Below are positions 17,234-24,604 of a DNA stretch of 52,814 nucleotides, one piece after another. The notes beneath the pieces are model-generated. The model did no database searches and was not told the origin of the DNA. It saw only the letters and a program-made list of their open reading frames with translations. Each line of letters opens with the position of its first letter. Position 1 is the first letter of the stretch. The stretch lies in contig CABUZX010000009.1 of assembly GCA_902496185.1 (NCBI GenBank), forward strand, positions 1 to 52,814, written 5' to 3'. Made by a program: the position numbers and the translations under genes. The stretch is from an uncultured Subdoligranulum sp. (lineage in GTDB: Bacteria > Bacillota > Clostridia > Christensenellales > CAG-314).

Positions 17234-17264
17234 AAAAACCGTCGTGTAAGCGACGGTTTTTTTT
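17234..17264 (+). terminator. Terminator after serS
   Basis: Arms AAAAACCGTCG (17234-17244) and CGACGGTTTTT (17251-17261) with a six-base loop, then more U. Confidence 0.9.
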
Positions 17265-17322
17265 AAAGATAAGAATAATTTTTGCTTGCATTGGACAAAA
17301 TGTTGAGTGTGAGGAGAAAACA

Positions 17323-17565
17323 ATGAAAACACTCAATGACGTTGTCGTAGAAAGACTGTATAAATTTATGAAAGACGATATGACACAATACAAACTTGCC
17401 CAAATTTCGGGCGTACCTTTTGCAACGATAAAAAGTATAATGCAAAGACGAACAAAAGGCATAAGTCTTAAAACCGTTATTTTGCTTGCAAACGGTCTTA
17501 ATATAACGCCAAGTGAATTTATTGACGATCAATCTTTTTTAGCAAAAAATCTTGATTTAGACTGA
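17323..17565 (+). CDS. Small XRE-family DNA-binding regulator
   Basis: Eighty residues that are almost entirely one helix-turn-helix domain: TQYKLAQISGVPFATIKSIM is the helix-turn-helix, followed by the scaffold helices ISLKTVILLANGLNITPSEF. Such one-domain Cro/C1-like proteins are common in Clostridia and may act on their own gene. The start ATG 17323 has GAGGAG six bases upstream; an upstream ATG at 17230 lies before the serS terminator and is rejected. It converges with the GNAT gene with only 3 bases between the stops. No target operator is obvious. Confidence 0.88.
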   Translation: MKTLNDVVVERLYKFMKDDMTQYKLAQISGVPFATIKSIMQRRTKGISLKTVILLANGLNITPSEFIDDQSFLAKNLDLD

Positions 17566-17568
17566 TTT

Positions 17569-18057
17569 TTAATGCTTTTTGTTACAAACAGAATTTTGTT
17601 TGCAACTTTCACAAGAAGAACAACAATGCTCTTCAGGATATTTTACCAAAATTTGAGACTCATCAGTAGATGGTTTAAATATTTTAAAGCCTTGTTTCAA
17701 AAAATATTTTTCCGATTGCGGAGTTTTGTAAAGCCAAACACACCGCACATCGTTGTTCAATGCAACGAATTCTGCCATTTTAACCAATGCAAAACCTATT
17801 CCCTGCCCTCTAAAATTTTCCTTTACGGCTATTCCGTCTATTTTGTATTGCGGAATAACGTCAAAATGCCTTTTTGCGGAAATAGACATTGATAAACATC
17901 CAACCACTTGGTTGTCGTCTGAAAAATACGCTACGTGAATAGTCCCAATAAAATCTCCACCCTCTTTTAAGTAGTAAAAGGAGGGATTGTCTTTTGGGCA
18001 AAGAGATGAAACTAAAGGAAGTATTACGTCCCTATCCACCTGCTTTATACAAATCAT
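17569..18057 (-). CDS. GNAT-family N-acetyltransferase with a cysteine-rich tail
   Basis: A 162-residue acyl-CoA-dependent acetyltransferase. The core acetyl-CoA loop is GIAVKENFRGQGIGFALV (R-G-Q-G-I-G) near residue 80, followed by the typical YFLKQGFKIF end of the fold. The last about 20 residues add five cysteines in the spacing CC-x2-C-x2-C-x5-C, outside the normal fold, which may bind metal. The substrate is unknown. GAGGT lies before the ATG. It may be in a unit with the DivIVA-like gene 30 bases upstream. Confidence 0.85.
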   Translation of the reverse strand: MICIKQVDRDVILPLVSSLCPKDNPSFYYLKEGGDFIGTIHVAYFSDDNQVVGCLSMSISAKRHFDVIPQYKIDGIAVKENFRGQGIGFALVKMAEFVALNNDVRCVWLYKTPQSEKYFLKQGFKIFKPSTDESQILVKYPEEHCCSSCESCKQNSVCNKKH

Positions 18058-18086
18058 TTTTTACCTCGTAAACCTTGCAAAAGATC

Positions 18087-18536
18087 TTATTTTTTATTAT
18101 TTTGAGAAAGATTTAATTCTTTACACATTTCGTCAAGATTTTCGTCTGGAAAATATACTTTGTCTAAATCAATTAAAGGCTCACCCGTCGGGTTGTTTTC
18201 CTCAATTATAGCGTCAAGACTTTCCATTATTTCCTCTTCGGTATTAGACTCCTTTGTCAGCTTGTCAAGCTCTCTGCATAGCTCCAAAAACTCTTCCGTT
18301 TCTTCTTTACCTAATTTATTTTTTACCAATAAAAACAACTTGTTGAAAATCTTATCAAGAATAACGGTTCGACGAAGAAGATCTCTTTCCTTTACCTTGA
18401 GTTCGTTTCCATTTGTCGGATTTGTATAAAAATCAAGACTTTGTTGAAGATCATAAATCTTTTGTTGAGCCTTTCTTACAAATTGATCAACTTCTTTTAC
18501 GCTATAGCCTTCTGCTTCTCTTTTGAATAAATCCAT
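18087..18536 (-). CDS. Short DivIVA-like coiled-coil protein
   Basis: The N-terminus (REAEGYSVKEVDQF and the helix to about residue 40) follows the DivIVA/GpsB pattern in which a GY-x2-xEVD-x-F motif starts a parallel coiled coil. The family is peripheral-membrane and scaffolds cell-pole or septum proteins. The remaining about 100 residues are acidic, helical, and lack the second coiled coil of true DivIVA. The usual N-terminal membrane-contact segment is reduced to MDLFKR. The ATG has AAAGGAG eight bases upstream. It follows pncB on the same strand by 20 bases. Confidence 0.75.
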   Translation of the reverse strand: MDLFKREAEGYSVKEVDQFVRKAQQKIYDLQQSLDFYTNPTNGNELKVKERDLLRRTVILDKIFNKLFLLVKNKLGKEETEEFLELCRELDKLTKESNTEEEIMESLDAIIEENNPTGEPLIDLDKVYFPDENLDEMCKELNLSQNNKK

Positions 18537-18556
18537 AATATTTCTCCTTTTTTTTA

Positions 18557-19999
18557 TTATTCAAAATGCTTTACTTTTGATGAAAGCATTGATTGTTTTA
18601 ATTCATACAATTTGTCTGATAAATTAACTTTGTACAACTGCGGTTTTTCAATACGCTTATATTCTTCCCAAAATTCTTCAAGGCTGTTTTTCGTATGTTT
18701 GCTTATTTCTTCAAGAGATGGACAATCATAAATTTGTTTGCCCTTTTCTACTACCTTTTTATACAAAGGAACGGCCTTAAAATTTTTTACTACCTTTGTT
18801 TTCCACCTGTCAACTTGATGAACCAAAGTATAAGGCTTTGATTCGTCAATGATTTCATCAGCAAGGCAAATCACATCTGCTAAAGCTTTGCCTGAAGTTT
18901 TGCTGACAAGTCTATATATGCGTTTTTCACCCGGATTTGTTACTTTTGCTCTATTGTCGCTAACTTTCATTTTGGGATGAACACCCGTTTCATCCTCTAT
19001 TGCGCTGAGTTTATAAACCCCGCCAAGAGCCGGATTGGTAAAACTTGTAATCAATTTTGTACCTATACCGTACAAATCTATTTTTGCTCCTTGCAACTTT
19101 AAACTCGTAACGGTATATTCGTCCAAATCACCACCCGCAAAGATTTTTACGTCTGTAAAGCCTTCGTCATCAAGCATTTGCCTTGCTTTTTTGCTTAAAT
19201 AAGCCAAATCTCCGCTATCAAGACGTATCCCTGTTGGTTTTAATCCTTTTTCGCGCATTTCCTTAAATACGGTAATTGCGTTTGGAATACCACTGTTGAG
19301 CGTATCGTAAGTATCCACCAACAACAAACAACTTTTTGGATAAATTTCCGCATAAGCGCGAAACGCCTCTAATTCACTGTCAAAAGACATAATCCAACTG
19401 TGGGCGTGCGTGCCTTTCGGTGGATAACCAAACATTTGCGCCGCCAAAACGTTACTCGTACTTGCGCAACCTCCGATAATTGCGGCCCTTGCCCCATAAA
19501 TCGCAGCATCAGGCGCTTGCGCCCTACGCAAACCAAATTCTATAACAGCTCCAGGCGCAGCTGCTCCGCATATTCTACTTGCCTTGGTTGCTATCAAAGT
19601 TTCAAAATTAATAATATTAAGCAAAGCAGACTCTACGAGTTGAGCCTCCATTATCGGCGCTTTTATTATCATCAAAGGCTCGTACGGAAAAACTACTGTA
19701 CCTTCTTCTATTGCGTAAATATCGCCGGAAAATTTAAAACTTTTGAGATATTCTAAAAATTTTTCATTAAAATCTCCAGTTTTGCGAAGATATTCTATTT
19801 CTTCCTCGCCAAAATGTAAGTTTTTTATATAATCCAATGCTTGACCAAGACCTGCCGTAATGCAATAATTGCTTTCTGCATTTGTCCTAAAAAACAAGTC
19901 AAAAACTGCGGTTTTGTTTTCTATACCTTTACAAAAATAACCGTTCATCATTGTAAGTTCATAATAATCAGTAAGTAAAGTCAAATTTCTTTTGTTCAT
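18557..19999 (-). CDS. pncB: Nicotinate phosphoribosyltransferase
   Basis: PncB converts nicotinate and PRPP to nicotinate mononucleotide, the first step of the Preiss-Handler NAD salvage route. The 480 residues show the family marks: LTDYYELTMMNGYF at the start, the catalytic-histidine segment KGTHAHSWIMSF, EFGLRRAQ, the TYDTLNSG phosphate-loop region and RLDSGDLAYLSKKAR. The length is that of the long, PncB-2-like form of Firmicutes. GAGGGA lies before the ATG. It is the second gene after lgt, 16 bases downstream of it. Confidence 0.95.
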   Translation of the reverse strand: MNKRNLTLLTDYYELTMMNGYFCKGIENKTAVFDLFFRTNAESNYCITAGLGQALDYIKNLHFGEEEIEYLRKTGDFNEKFLEYLKSFKFSGDIYAIEEGTVVFPYEPLMIIKAPIMEAQLVESALLNIINFETLIATKASRICGAAAPGAVIEFGLRRAQAPDAAIYGARAAIIGGCASTSNVLAAQMFGYPPKGTHAHSWIMSFDSELEAFRAYAEIYPKSCLLLVDTYDTLNSGIPNAITVFKEMREKGLKPTGIRLDSGDLAYLSKKARQMLDDEGFTDVKIFAGGDLDEYTVTSLKLQGAKIDLYGIGTKLITSFTNPALGGVYKLSAIEDETGVHPKMKVSDNRAKVTNPGEKRIYRLVSKTSGKALADVICLADEIIDESKPYTLVHQVDRWKTKVVKNFKAVPLYKKVVEKGKQIYDCPSLEEISKHTKNSLEEFWEEYKRIEKPQLYKVNLSDKLYELKQSMLSSKVKHFE

Positions 20000-20015
20000 T
20001 ATTTATCCCTCGTTT

Positions 20016-21209
20016 TTAATTGTCGACGGAGTTAGCCTCACGAGCAATCGATTGCTCTTCCAAAATTATACCTCTCGATAAAAAATCGTCAATATAATCT
20101 TTTTTACGTTTAACTATATCGCGAAATTCCAAAAAAGCATAATCTGCTTTTCTTTTTGCAGAAACAACTACACGGTCGTCTTTAGGTAGTTTTTGCGCGA
20201 TTGCTTCAGCTTCGGCTTTTAACTCGTCTGATTTTTTTTGCGCGGTAATTATACGTTTGTCGTAACGCTCCAAAGCCTTTGTCTTTTTTGCCCACCAGGC
20301 GTCCACTTTTAAATCCCACTTCGTAAAAATTAAAACAAATTGTATTACACCCATAACAATAGCAATCCAAGATACGAGTTGACTGATTTTTATACCAGTA
20401 TACAAGGCTTGGTTATCGCTTAATCTTATCCACAGGTACAAGCTGTCAGAACGGAAACTTTCAACGATTAGTCTTACGACGCCGTAATATACTCCATAAA
20501 ACGCAACGTTAAACCCTCTTCGGTAATATTTTGATTTTTTGATAAAGAAAAAGGTAAACAAACCGCCCAAACAAGTAAAAAAAGATTCGTAAAAAAACGT
20601 TGCCTGATAGTAATTAGAACCTACTTTTACAGCAATAGGAAACCATTGCCATGCAGGATTTTCAATCAAATTTCCGTAAGCTTCCTGATTGACGAAGTTA
20701 CCCCAACGTCCTATACTTTGAGCTATCAGCAAACAAGGAGCAATCATATCCGCAATACGCGAAAATTGTTGTATCTTGGCAAACGCCACACAACGCACTA
20801 CTATATAGCCCATTATTACTCCGCCGTAAATACCCATACCGCCGTCACGGAAATTCCAAAACTCCGACCAACCGTATGAAACGTTAAATCTTGATACGAA
20901 AGGCTGTACGTCTATAAGATTATTCTCAATCTGATATTGAACCGTTGACGGTACGTAAGGAAACATAAAAAAGTATATTCTACAAGCAAGCACAGCCAAA
21001 GGCAAAACAAATACGGCGTAGTCAAGCGAATCTTCGGAGCTCAAACCGCTTTTGTCTAACAAATGCGCAAACATAAGCATCGCAACGACAATACCCGTAA
21101 CAATAATCAACGCATAATACGCTATACCAAAACCAAAAATTTCCACCGCAGGGCTGGCGCCTACGTTGCCGTTGAAGTTAATAAAAGGTGCGTTTAATAA
21201 CGTCAGCAT
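20016..21209 (-). CDS. lgt: Prolipoprotein diacylglyceryl transferase with a C-terminal charged extension
   Basis: Lgt transfers diacylglycerol from phosphatidylglycerol to the lipobox cysteine. The signature blocks are present: GGMGIYGGVIMGY and the Lgt signature IGRWGNFVNQEAYG, with the R and N residues needed for activity. About seven transmembrane segments end near residue 300. A further about 85 residues then form a charged helix or coiled coil (KKSDELKAEAEAIAQK region) that ordinary 270-300-residue Lgt lacks. Start ATG 21209 has AGGGGG upstream; a longer reading adds 26 implausible residues. The partner LspA is at the left edge. Confidence 0.94.
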   Translation of the reverse strand: MLTLLNAPFINFNGNVGASPAVEIFGFGIAYYALIIVTGIVVAMLMFAHLLDKSGLSSEDSLDYAVFVLPLAVLACRIYFFMFPYVPSTVQYQIENNLIDVQPFVSRFNVSYGWSEFWNFRDGGMGIYGGVIMGYIVVRCVAFAKIQQFSRIADMIAPCLLIAQSIGRWGNFVNQEAYGNLIENPAWQWFPIAVKVGSNYYQATFFYESFFTCLGGLFTFFFIKKSKYYRRGFNVAFYGVYYGVVRLIVESFRSDSLYLWIRLSDNQALYTGIKISQLVSWIAIVMGVIQFVLIFTKWDLKVDAWWAKKTKALERYDKRIITAQKKSDELKAEAEAIAQKLPKDDRVVVSAKRKADYAFLEFRDIVKRKKDYIDDFLSRGIILEEQSIAREANSVDN

Positions 21210-21421
21210 CAAAAACCCCCTTGCTAATTTTTTATATGTTTTGTATATTATAAAACAAACAAAAAATTTAGTCAAGGCAAGACGCAAATTTAATACGTAA
21301 TATTATTTAAGTTTTTTAAGCTTTTTTAAAACAAGCGTATAAAATCAAAATAATTTGTCCAAAATTTTTAGCGACGGAAAAAATACATACACTATTTTTT
21401 TTAAAAAGGAATAAAGTATTT

Positions 21422-21451
21422 ATGAGGATGTTTCCGTCAAAGGATGTGTAA
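21422..21451 (+). CDS. Possible nine-codon leader peptide before mazF
   Basis: ATG AGG ATG ... GTG TAA encodes MRMFPSKDV and ends two bases before the mazF GTG. AAAAAGGA lies 11 bases ahead of its ATG. The Shine-Dalgarno of mazF (AAAGGATG) falls inside it, so it could couple or attenuate toxin translation. It is very short and may be fortuitous. Confidence 0.25.
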   Translation: MRMFPSKDV

Positions 21452-21453
21452 CA

Positions 21454-21798
21454 GTGATAAAACGGGGAGAAATTTACTATGCAGACCTCAGTCCCGTCGT
21501 AGGTAGCGAGCAAGGTGGTATTCGACCAGTGCTTGTCTTACAAAACGATATTGGCAACAAATACAGTCCAACCATCATAGCGGCGGCCACTACCTCAAAA
21601 CTCAACAAAGCAAAATTACCGACTCACATTTTGTTGCCAAGTAATACTTCTTGCCTTCCTAAAGACAGCGTCGTTCTACTCGAACAAATACGCACAATAG
21701 ATAAAAGTCGTTTAAAAGAAAAAATCGGAGAACTCTCCCCCGATATTATGCAAGAAATTAATAATGCACTATTGATAAGCCTCGGCTTTTTTCATTGA
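21454..21798 (+). CDS. mazF: MazF/EndoA-type mRNA interferase, no adjacent antitoxin
   Basis: A 114-residue PemK-like ribonuclease toxin that cleaves single-stranded RNA at short sequence motifs. Key residues fit the EndoA subfamily: the N-terminal RGEIYYADLSP, catalytic R24 in GGIRPVLVLQ, a T at position 46-47 in AATTSK, and the QIRTIDKSRL segment. The start codon is GTG with AAAGGATG upstream. In most Firmicutes the antitoxin gene (ndoAI/mazE) lies directly upstream; here the upstream 240 bases contain no antitoxin-sized frame. It stands between lgt (divergent) and recX (convergent). Confidence 0.93.
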   Translation: MIKRGEIYYADLSPVVGSEQGGIRPVLVLQNDIGNKYSPTIIAAATTSKLNKAKLPTHILLPSNTSCLPKDSVVLLEQIRTIDKSRLKEKIGELSPDIMQEINNALLISLGFFH

Positions 21799-21902
21799 TT
21801 TAAACCATCAAAAACCGTTACCACTCGGGCAAATTTCACAAAAGCAGAGAAGATAATATACTATGAGAGAAATATTATGTTGCAATTAACTACTTTTGAG
21901 AA

Positions 21903-21932
21903 AAACAGGCGTGTTTAACGCCTGTTTATTTT
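21903..21932. terminator. Bidirectional terminator between mazF and recX
   Basis: Arms AAACAGGCG (21903-21911) and CGCCTGTTT (21919-21927), with U-rich sequence on both sides. The preceding stretch 21799-21902 contains only very short frames. Confidence 0.8.
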
Positions 21933-21934
21933 AT

Positions 21935-22588
21935 CTACTCAAAATCTTCTCCATCCCCACAATCTACCATCTCGTTTTTAATGGTGAAAATAACTTTTGA
22001 AGTAGTTTCAAAATCAAATCCTCTCGACAACAAATGACGGTTTAAGCGTTGCAGTTCCTTTTGATCAATCGGCTTGTCCTTTATAAACTTTTTTGCAACA
22101 ACAAGCGCGCTCTCCAACGTTTCGTCGGTATCCAAATCCAAAAGAGCTTCTTCTATTATTTGTTTGGGTATTCCCTTTAAAAACAACTCTTGCTTGATGC
22201 GATATACGCCTTTTGTTTTTTTGTTTTGCGCAACAAACACTTTTGCATAATTAATGTCGTCAACGTAACCGTAATTCTCCAACTTTTGCAAAACGTTTTC
22301 TACCGCCCTTAATCCAAAACCTTTTTGTTGTAAATAATCCTTTATTTGTTGCTTTGTTTTCATACTTTTTGAAAGCAAATTTAAGCATTTGTCAAACGCT
22401 ATTTGAGTCTCGGTAGTATCAAGTATATTTTGCAATTCTTCTTCCGAAAGAGTTTGTCCTACTTTTATACGAAAAATAGCAACACTATCGACAGTAAGAC
22501 CACATTTAAATTGCCCGTCAAGATAAAGATTGTATCTTTTTTTATTATTTTTTTTTGGCTCCAACGCCGTAACTACAAAATCACCCAT
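21935..22588 (-). CDS. recX: RecA regulator RecX
   Basis: RecX binds RecA filaments and inhibits or modulates recombination. The 217-residue protein shows the family's three-helix repeats, here with an N-terminal beta-rich extension typical of Firmicutes (YNLYLDGQFKCGLTVDSV), then LSKSMKTKQQIKDYLQQKGF, YGYVDDINYA and LFLKGIPKQIIEEAL. It starts six bases after the yigZ stop, on the tyrS-yigZ-recX unit, with only a weak ribosome site (AGAG). It ends at a bidirectional terminator. Confidence 0.93.
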   Translation of the reverse strand: MGDFVVTALEPKKNNKKRYNLYLDGQFKCGLTVDSVAIFRIKVGQTLSEEELQNILDTTETQIAFDKCLNLLSKSMKTKQQIKDYLQQKGFGLRAVENVLQKLENYGYVDDINYAKVFVAQNKKTKGVYRIKQELFLKGIPKQIIEEALLDLDTDETLESALVVAKKFIKDKPIDQKELQRLNRHLLSRGFDFETTSKVIFTIKNEMVDCGDGEDFE

Positions 22589-22594
22589 AATACT

Positions 22595-23215
22595 CTATAT
22601 TTTTGCAACGTATTCATTGCCCGTTTTTATTTCGGCTTTTCCATTTGAAGCATTTTCTACGTCTTTAATAAACTGTTTTACGTTTTCCGTCAAAACAGTG
22701 GCGACAACCTTAACACCACAATCAAAATCCGTAGTATATTTTATAGCGGATTTGGTTGCAAGGCTTACTATCGCGTTTAAAGCGTTGTAAGTAATGCTTA
22801 CACTAACGTCAACACATTTGACAGACTTCAATGCAGGTATTTTTGAAAGCAAATCGTTTGCCACTCCGCCATACGCCCTAACAAGACCTCCTGCGCCCAA
22901 CTTTATCCCTCCGAAATATCTCGTAACCACTACTATCGTATCGCAAAAACCTTTTTGCATTAATGCGTTTAATATCGGTTTGCCAGCAGTTCCACTCGGT
23001 TCGCCGTCGTCACTAAATTTTGCAGAATTACCCACCACGTACGCATAACAATTGTGCGTAGCGTCGTAGTGCTTTTTCTTTATCGAGTTTAAAAATTCTA
23101 CCGCCTGAGTATAATCTTCCACGTTTGTAGCAAAAGCCAAAAACCGTGATTTGTTTACCACGGTTTCAGAAAAAAATATTTCTTTCGGCGGAGTTAAGCA
23201 AGGCTTTTCGCTCAT
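22595..23215 (-). CDS. yigZ: YigZ/IMPACT-family protein
   Basis: A 206-residue member of the UPF0029 (Impact) family, cytosolic; bacterial members have been linked to translation and proline dipeptide processing without a firm reaction. The domain shows NKSRFLAFATNV, HNCYAYVVG, FSDDGEPSGTAGKPIL and VVTRYFGGIKLGAGGLVRAYG, the family's signature string. The C-terminal domain is the RNase PH-like DUF1949 fold. Its ATG overlaps the tyrS stop by four bases, so it is translationally coupled. Confidence 0.93.
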   Translation of the reverse strand: MSEKPCLTPPKEIFFSETVVNKSRFLAFATNVEDYTQAVEFLNSIKKKHYDATHNCYAYVVGNSAKFSDDGEPSGTAGKPILNALMQKGFCDTIVVVTRYFGGIKLGAGGLVRAYGGVANDLLSKIPALKSVKCVDVSVSITYNALNAIVSLATKSAIKYTTDFDCGVKVVATVLTENVKQFIKDVENASNGKAEIKTGNEYVAKI

Positions 23216-24402
23216 TTCAAAACTACCTTAACGTGAGCTTTTTTGCCTTTGTGCAACACAAATTGCTTGGGAAGCACAAAATCAAAAGCACTCACTTTTG
23301 TATCGTCTACCGAAACGCCACCGCCCTCTATAAGGCGACGGGCTTCGCCTTTACTCTTTGCAAAGCCGACTTCGACCAAACAATCAATAACGTTGTCCGC
23401 CAAAACTTCTTTAGTCAACATATTTTCCTGATTATTTGAAAAAGCCGCTGAAACTTGTTGTTTGACTTTTTCTGCCGTCTCTTGACCGTGCACTAAAGAA
23501 GTCAATTCATACGCCAAACGAACTTTCGCTTGATTGATACGCTCGTCCCTATATTTGCAAAGCTCCGCTATTTCTTCCAAATCAACAAAAGTCAAAAGCT
23601 TAAGACATTTTTCTACGTCTGCGTCGGCGACGTTACGCCAATATTGGAAAAAGTCGTACGGCGACGTTTTGTCAGGATCAAGCCATACTGCGCCCTTTGC
23701 CGTCTTGCCCATCTTTGCTCCCTCACTCGTAGTAAGCAAAGAAAAAGTCATAGCAAAAGCGTCTTTACGTTCCTTGCGCCTTATTAAATCTGCGCCAAAC
23801 AACATATTACTCCATTGATCGTCTCCACCCAATTGCAATAAACAATCGTGCTTTTGAGCCAAAACCAAAAAGTCGTAACTTTGCATCAACATATAGTTAA
23901 ATTCCAAAAAGGACAAACCTTTTTCCAAACGCTTTTTAAAACACTCTGCAGTCAACATTTTGTTAACGGAAAAATGCATACCTACGTCACGCAAAAAATC
24001 AACGTAATTTAAATTTAACAACCAATCGGCGTTGTTTACCATAACTGCCTGCCCGTCGGAAAAATCAACAAACTTTTGCATTTGTTTTTTAAAACATTCG
24101 CAATTGTGAGCAATAGTTTCCTTAGTCATCATACTGCGCATATCCGTTCTACCAGACGGATCGCCCACCATTGCGGTACCTCCGCCTATTAGAGCAATAG
24201 GTTTGTGCCCCGCTCTTTGCATATGCGCCATTGCCATCAGTTGAACAAAGTGACCGACGTGCAAACTGTCTGCAGTCGGATCAAATCCTATATAAAAAGT
24301 GACGGATTTTTCTCCAAGTAGCTTGTACAAATCTTCCTCAAAAACTACTTGCTTAACAAAACCACGGTCTCTTAAGGTATCCATTACGTTTTTTGTTGCC
24401 AT
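23212..24402 (-). CDS. tyrS: Tyrosine--tRNA ligase
   Basis: TyrRS of class I. The HIGH box is HVGHF (about residues 46-50), the KMSKS box is the variant KMGKT, and the substrate pocket shows LQLGGDDQWSNM with YSFD-like loop MLMQSYDFL. The last about 65 residues are an S4 RNA-binding domain (FAKSKGEARRLIEGGGVSVD). Starting at ATG 24402 gives 396 residues; GGAGAG lies just upstream and includes the alternative ATG, which is thus unlikely. Two tandem promoters precede it. No T-box is present. It heads tyrS-yigZ-recX. Confidence 0.96.
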   Translation of the reverse strand: MATKNVMDTLRDRGFVKQVVFEEDLYKLLGEKSVTFYIGFDPTADSLHVGHFVQLMAMAHMQRAGHKPIALIGGGTAMVGDPSGRTDMRSMMTKETIAHNCECFKKQMQKFVDFSDGQAVMVNNADWLLNLNYVDFLRDVGMHFSVNKMLTAECFKKRLEKGLSFLEFNYMLMQSYDFLVLAQKHDCLLQLGGDDQWSNMLFGADLIRRKERKDAFAMTFSLLTTSEGAKMGKTAKGAVWLDPDKTSPYDFFQYWRNVADADVEKCLKLLTFVDLEEIAELCKYRDERINQAKVRLAYELTSLVHGQETAEKVKQQVSAAFSNNQENMLTKEVLADNVIDCLVEVGFAKSKGEARRLIEGGGVSVDDTKVSAFDFVLPKQFVLHKGKKAHVKVVLK

Positions 24403-24426
24403 AATTCTCTCCAATATTTTTAGTTT

Positions 24427-24455
24427 ATTTTAAAATTTTCTTTTGTTTCAGTCAA
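24427..24455 (-). promoter_or_regulatory. Proximal tyrS promoter
   Basis: Minus-strand TTGACT (24450-24455) and TAAAAT (24427-24432), 17-base spacer, giving a leader of about 18 bases. A perfect 16-base palindrome (AATAAAAG/CTTTTATT) lies just upstream at 24470-24485. Confidence 0.65.
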
Positions 24456-24490
24456 GTATTTCTTACTCTAATAAAAGCTTTTATTTTTTA

Positions 24491-24528
24491 TTAATAGTAT
24501 TTAAATATACTATGTCAAATATAGTATA
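24491..24528 (-). promoter_or_regulatory. Distal tyrS promoter with an operator-like inverted repeat over its -35
   Basis: Minus-strand TTGACA (24513-24518) with TATTAA (24491-24496) at 16 bases. The -35 sits between the two arms of an inverted repeat: TATACTAT (24506-24513) and ATAGTATA (24521-24528), separated by seven bases. This is the geometry of a repressor operator, though AT-rich sequence makes chance occurrence possible. Confidence 0.4.
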
Positions 24529-24604
24529 AGATTTTTTGCAAAAGCTTGACATTATTAAGGCTTTCCCTAAAAAAACCATATTTGTATTTGCCTTAAAAAT
24601 CTTA

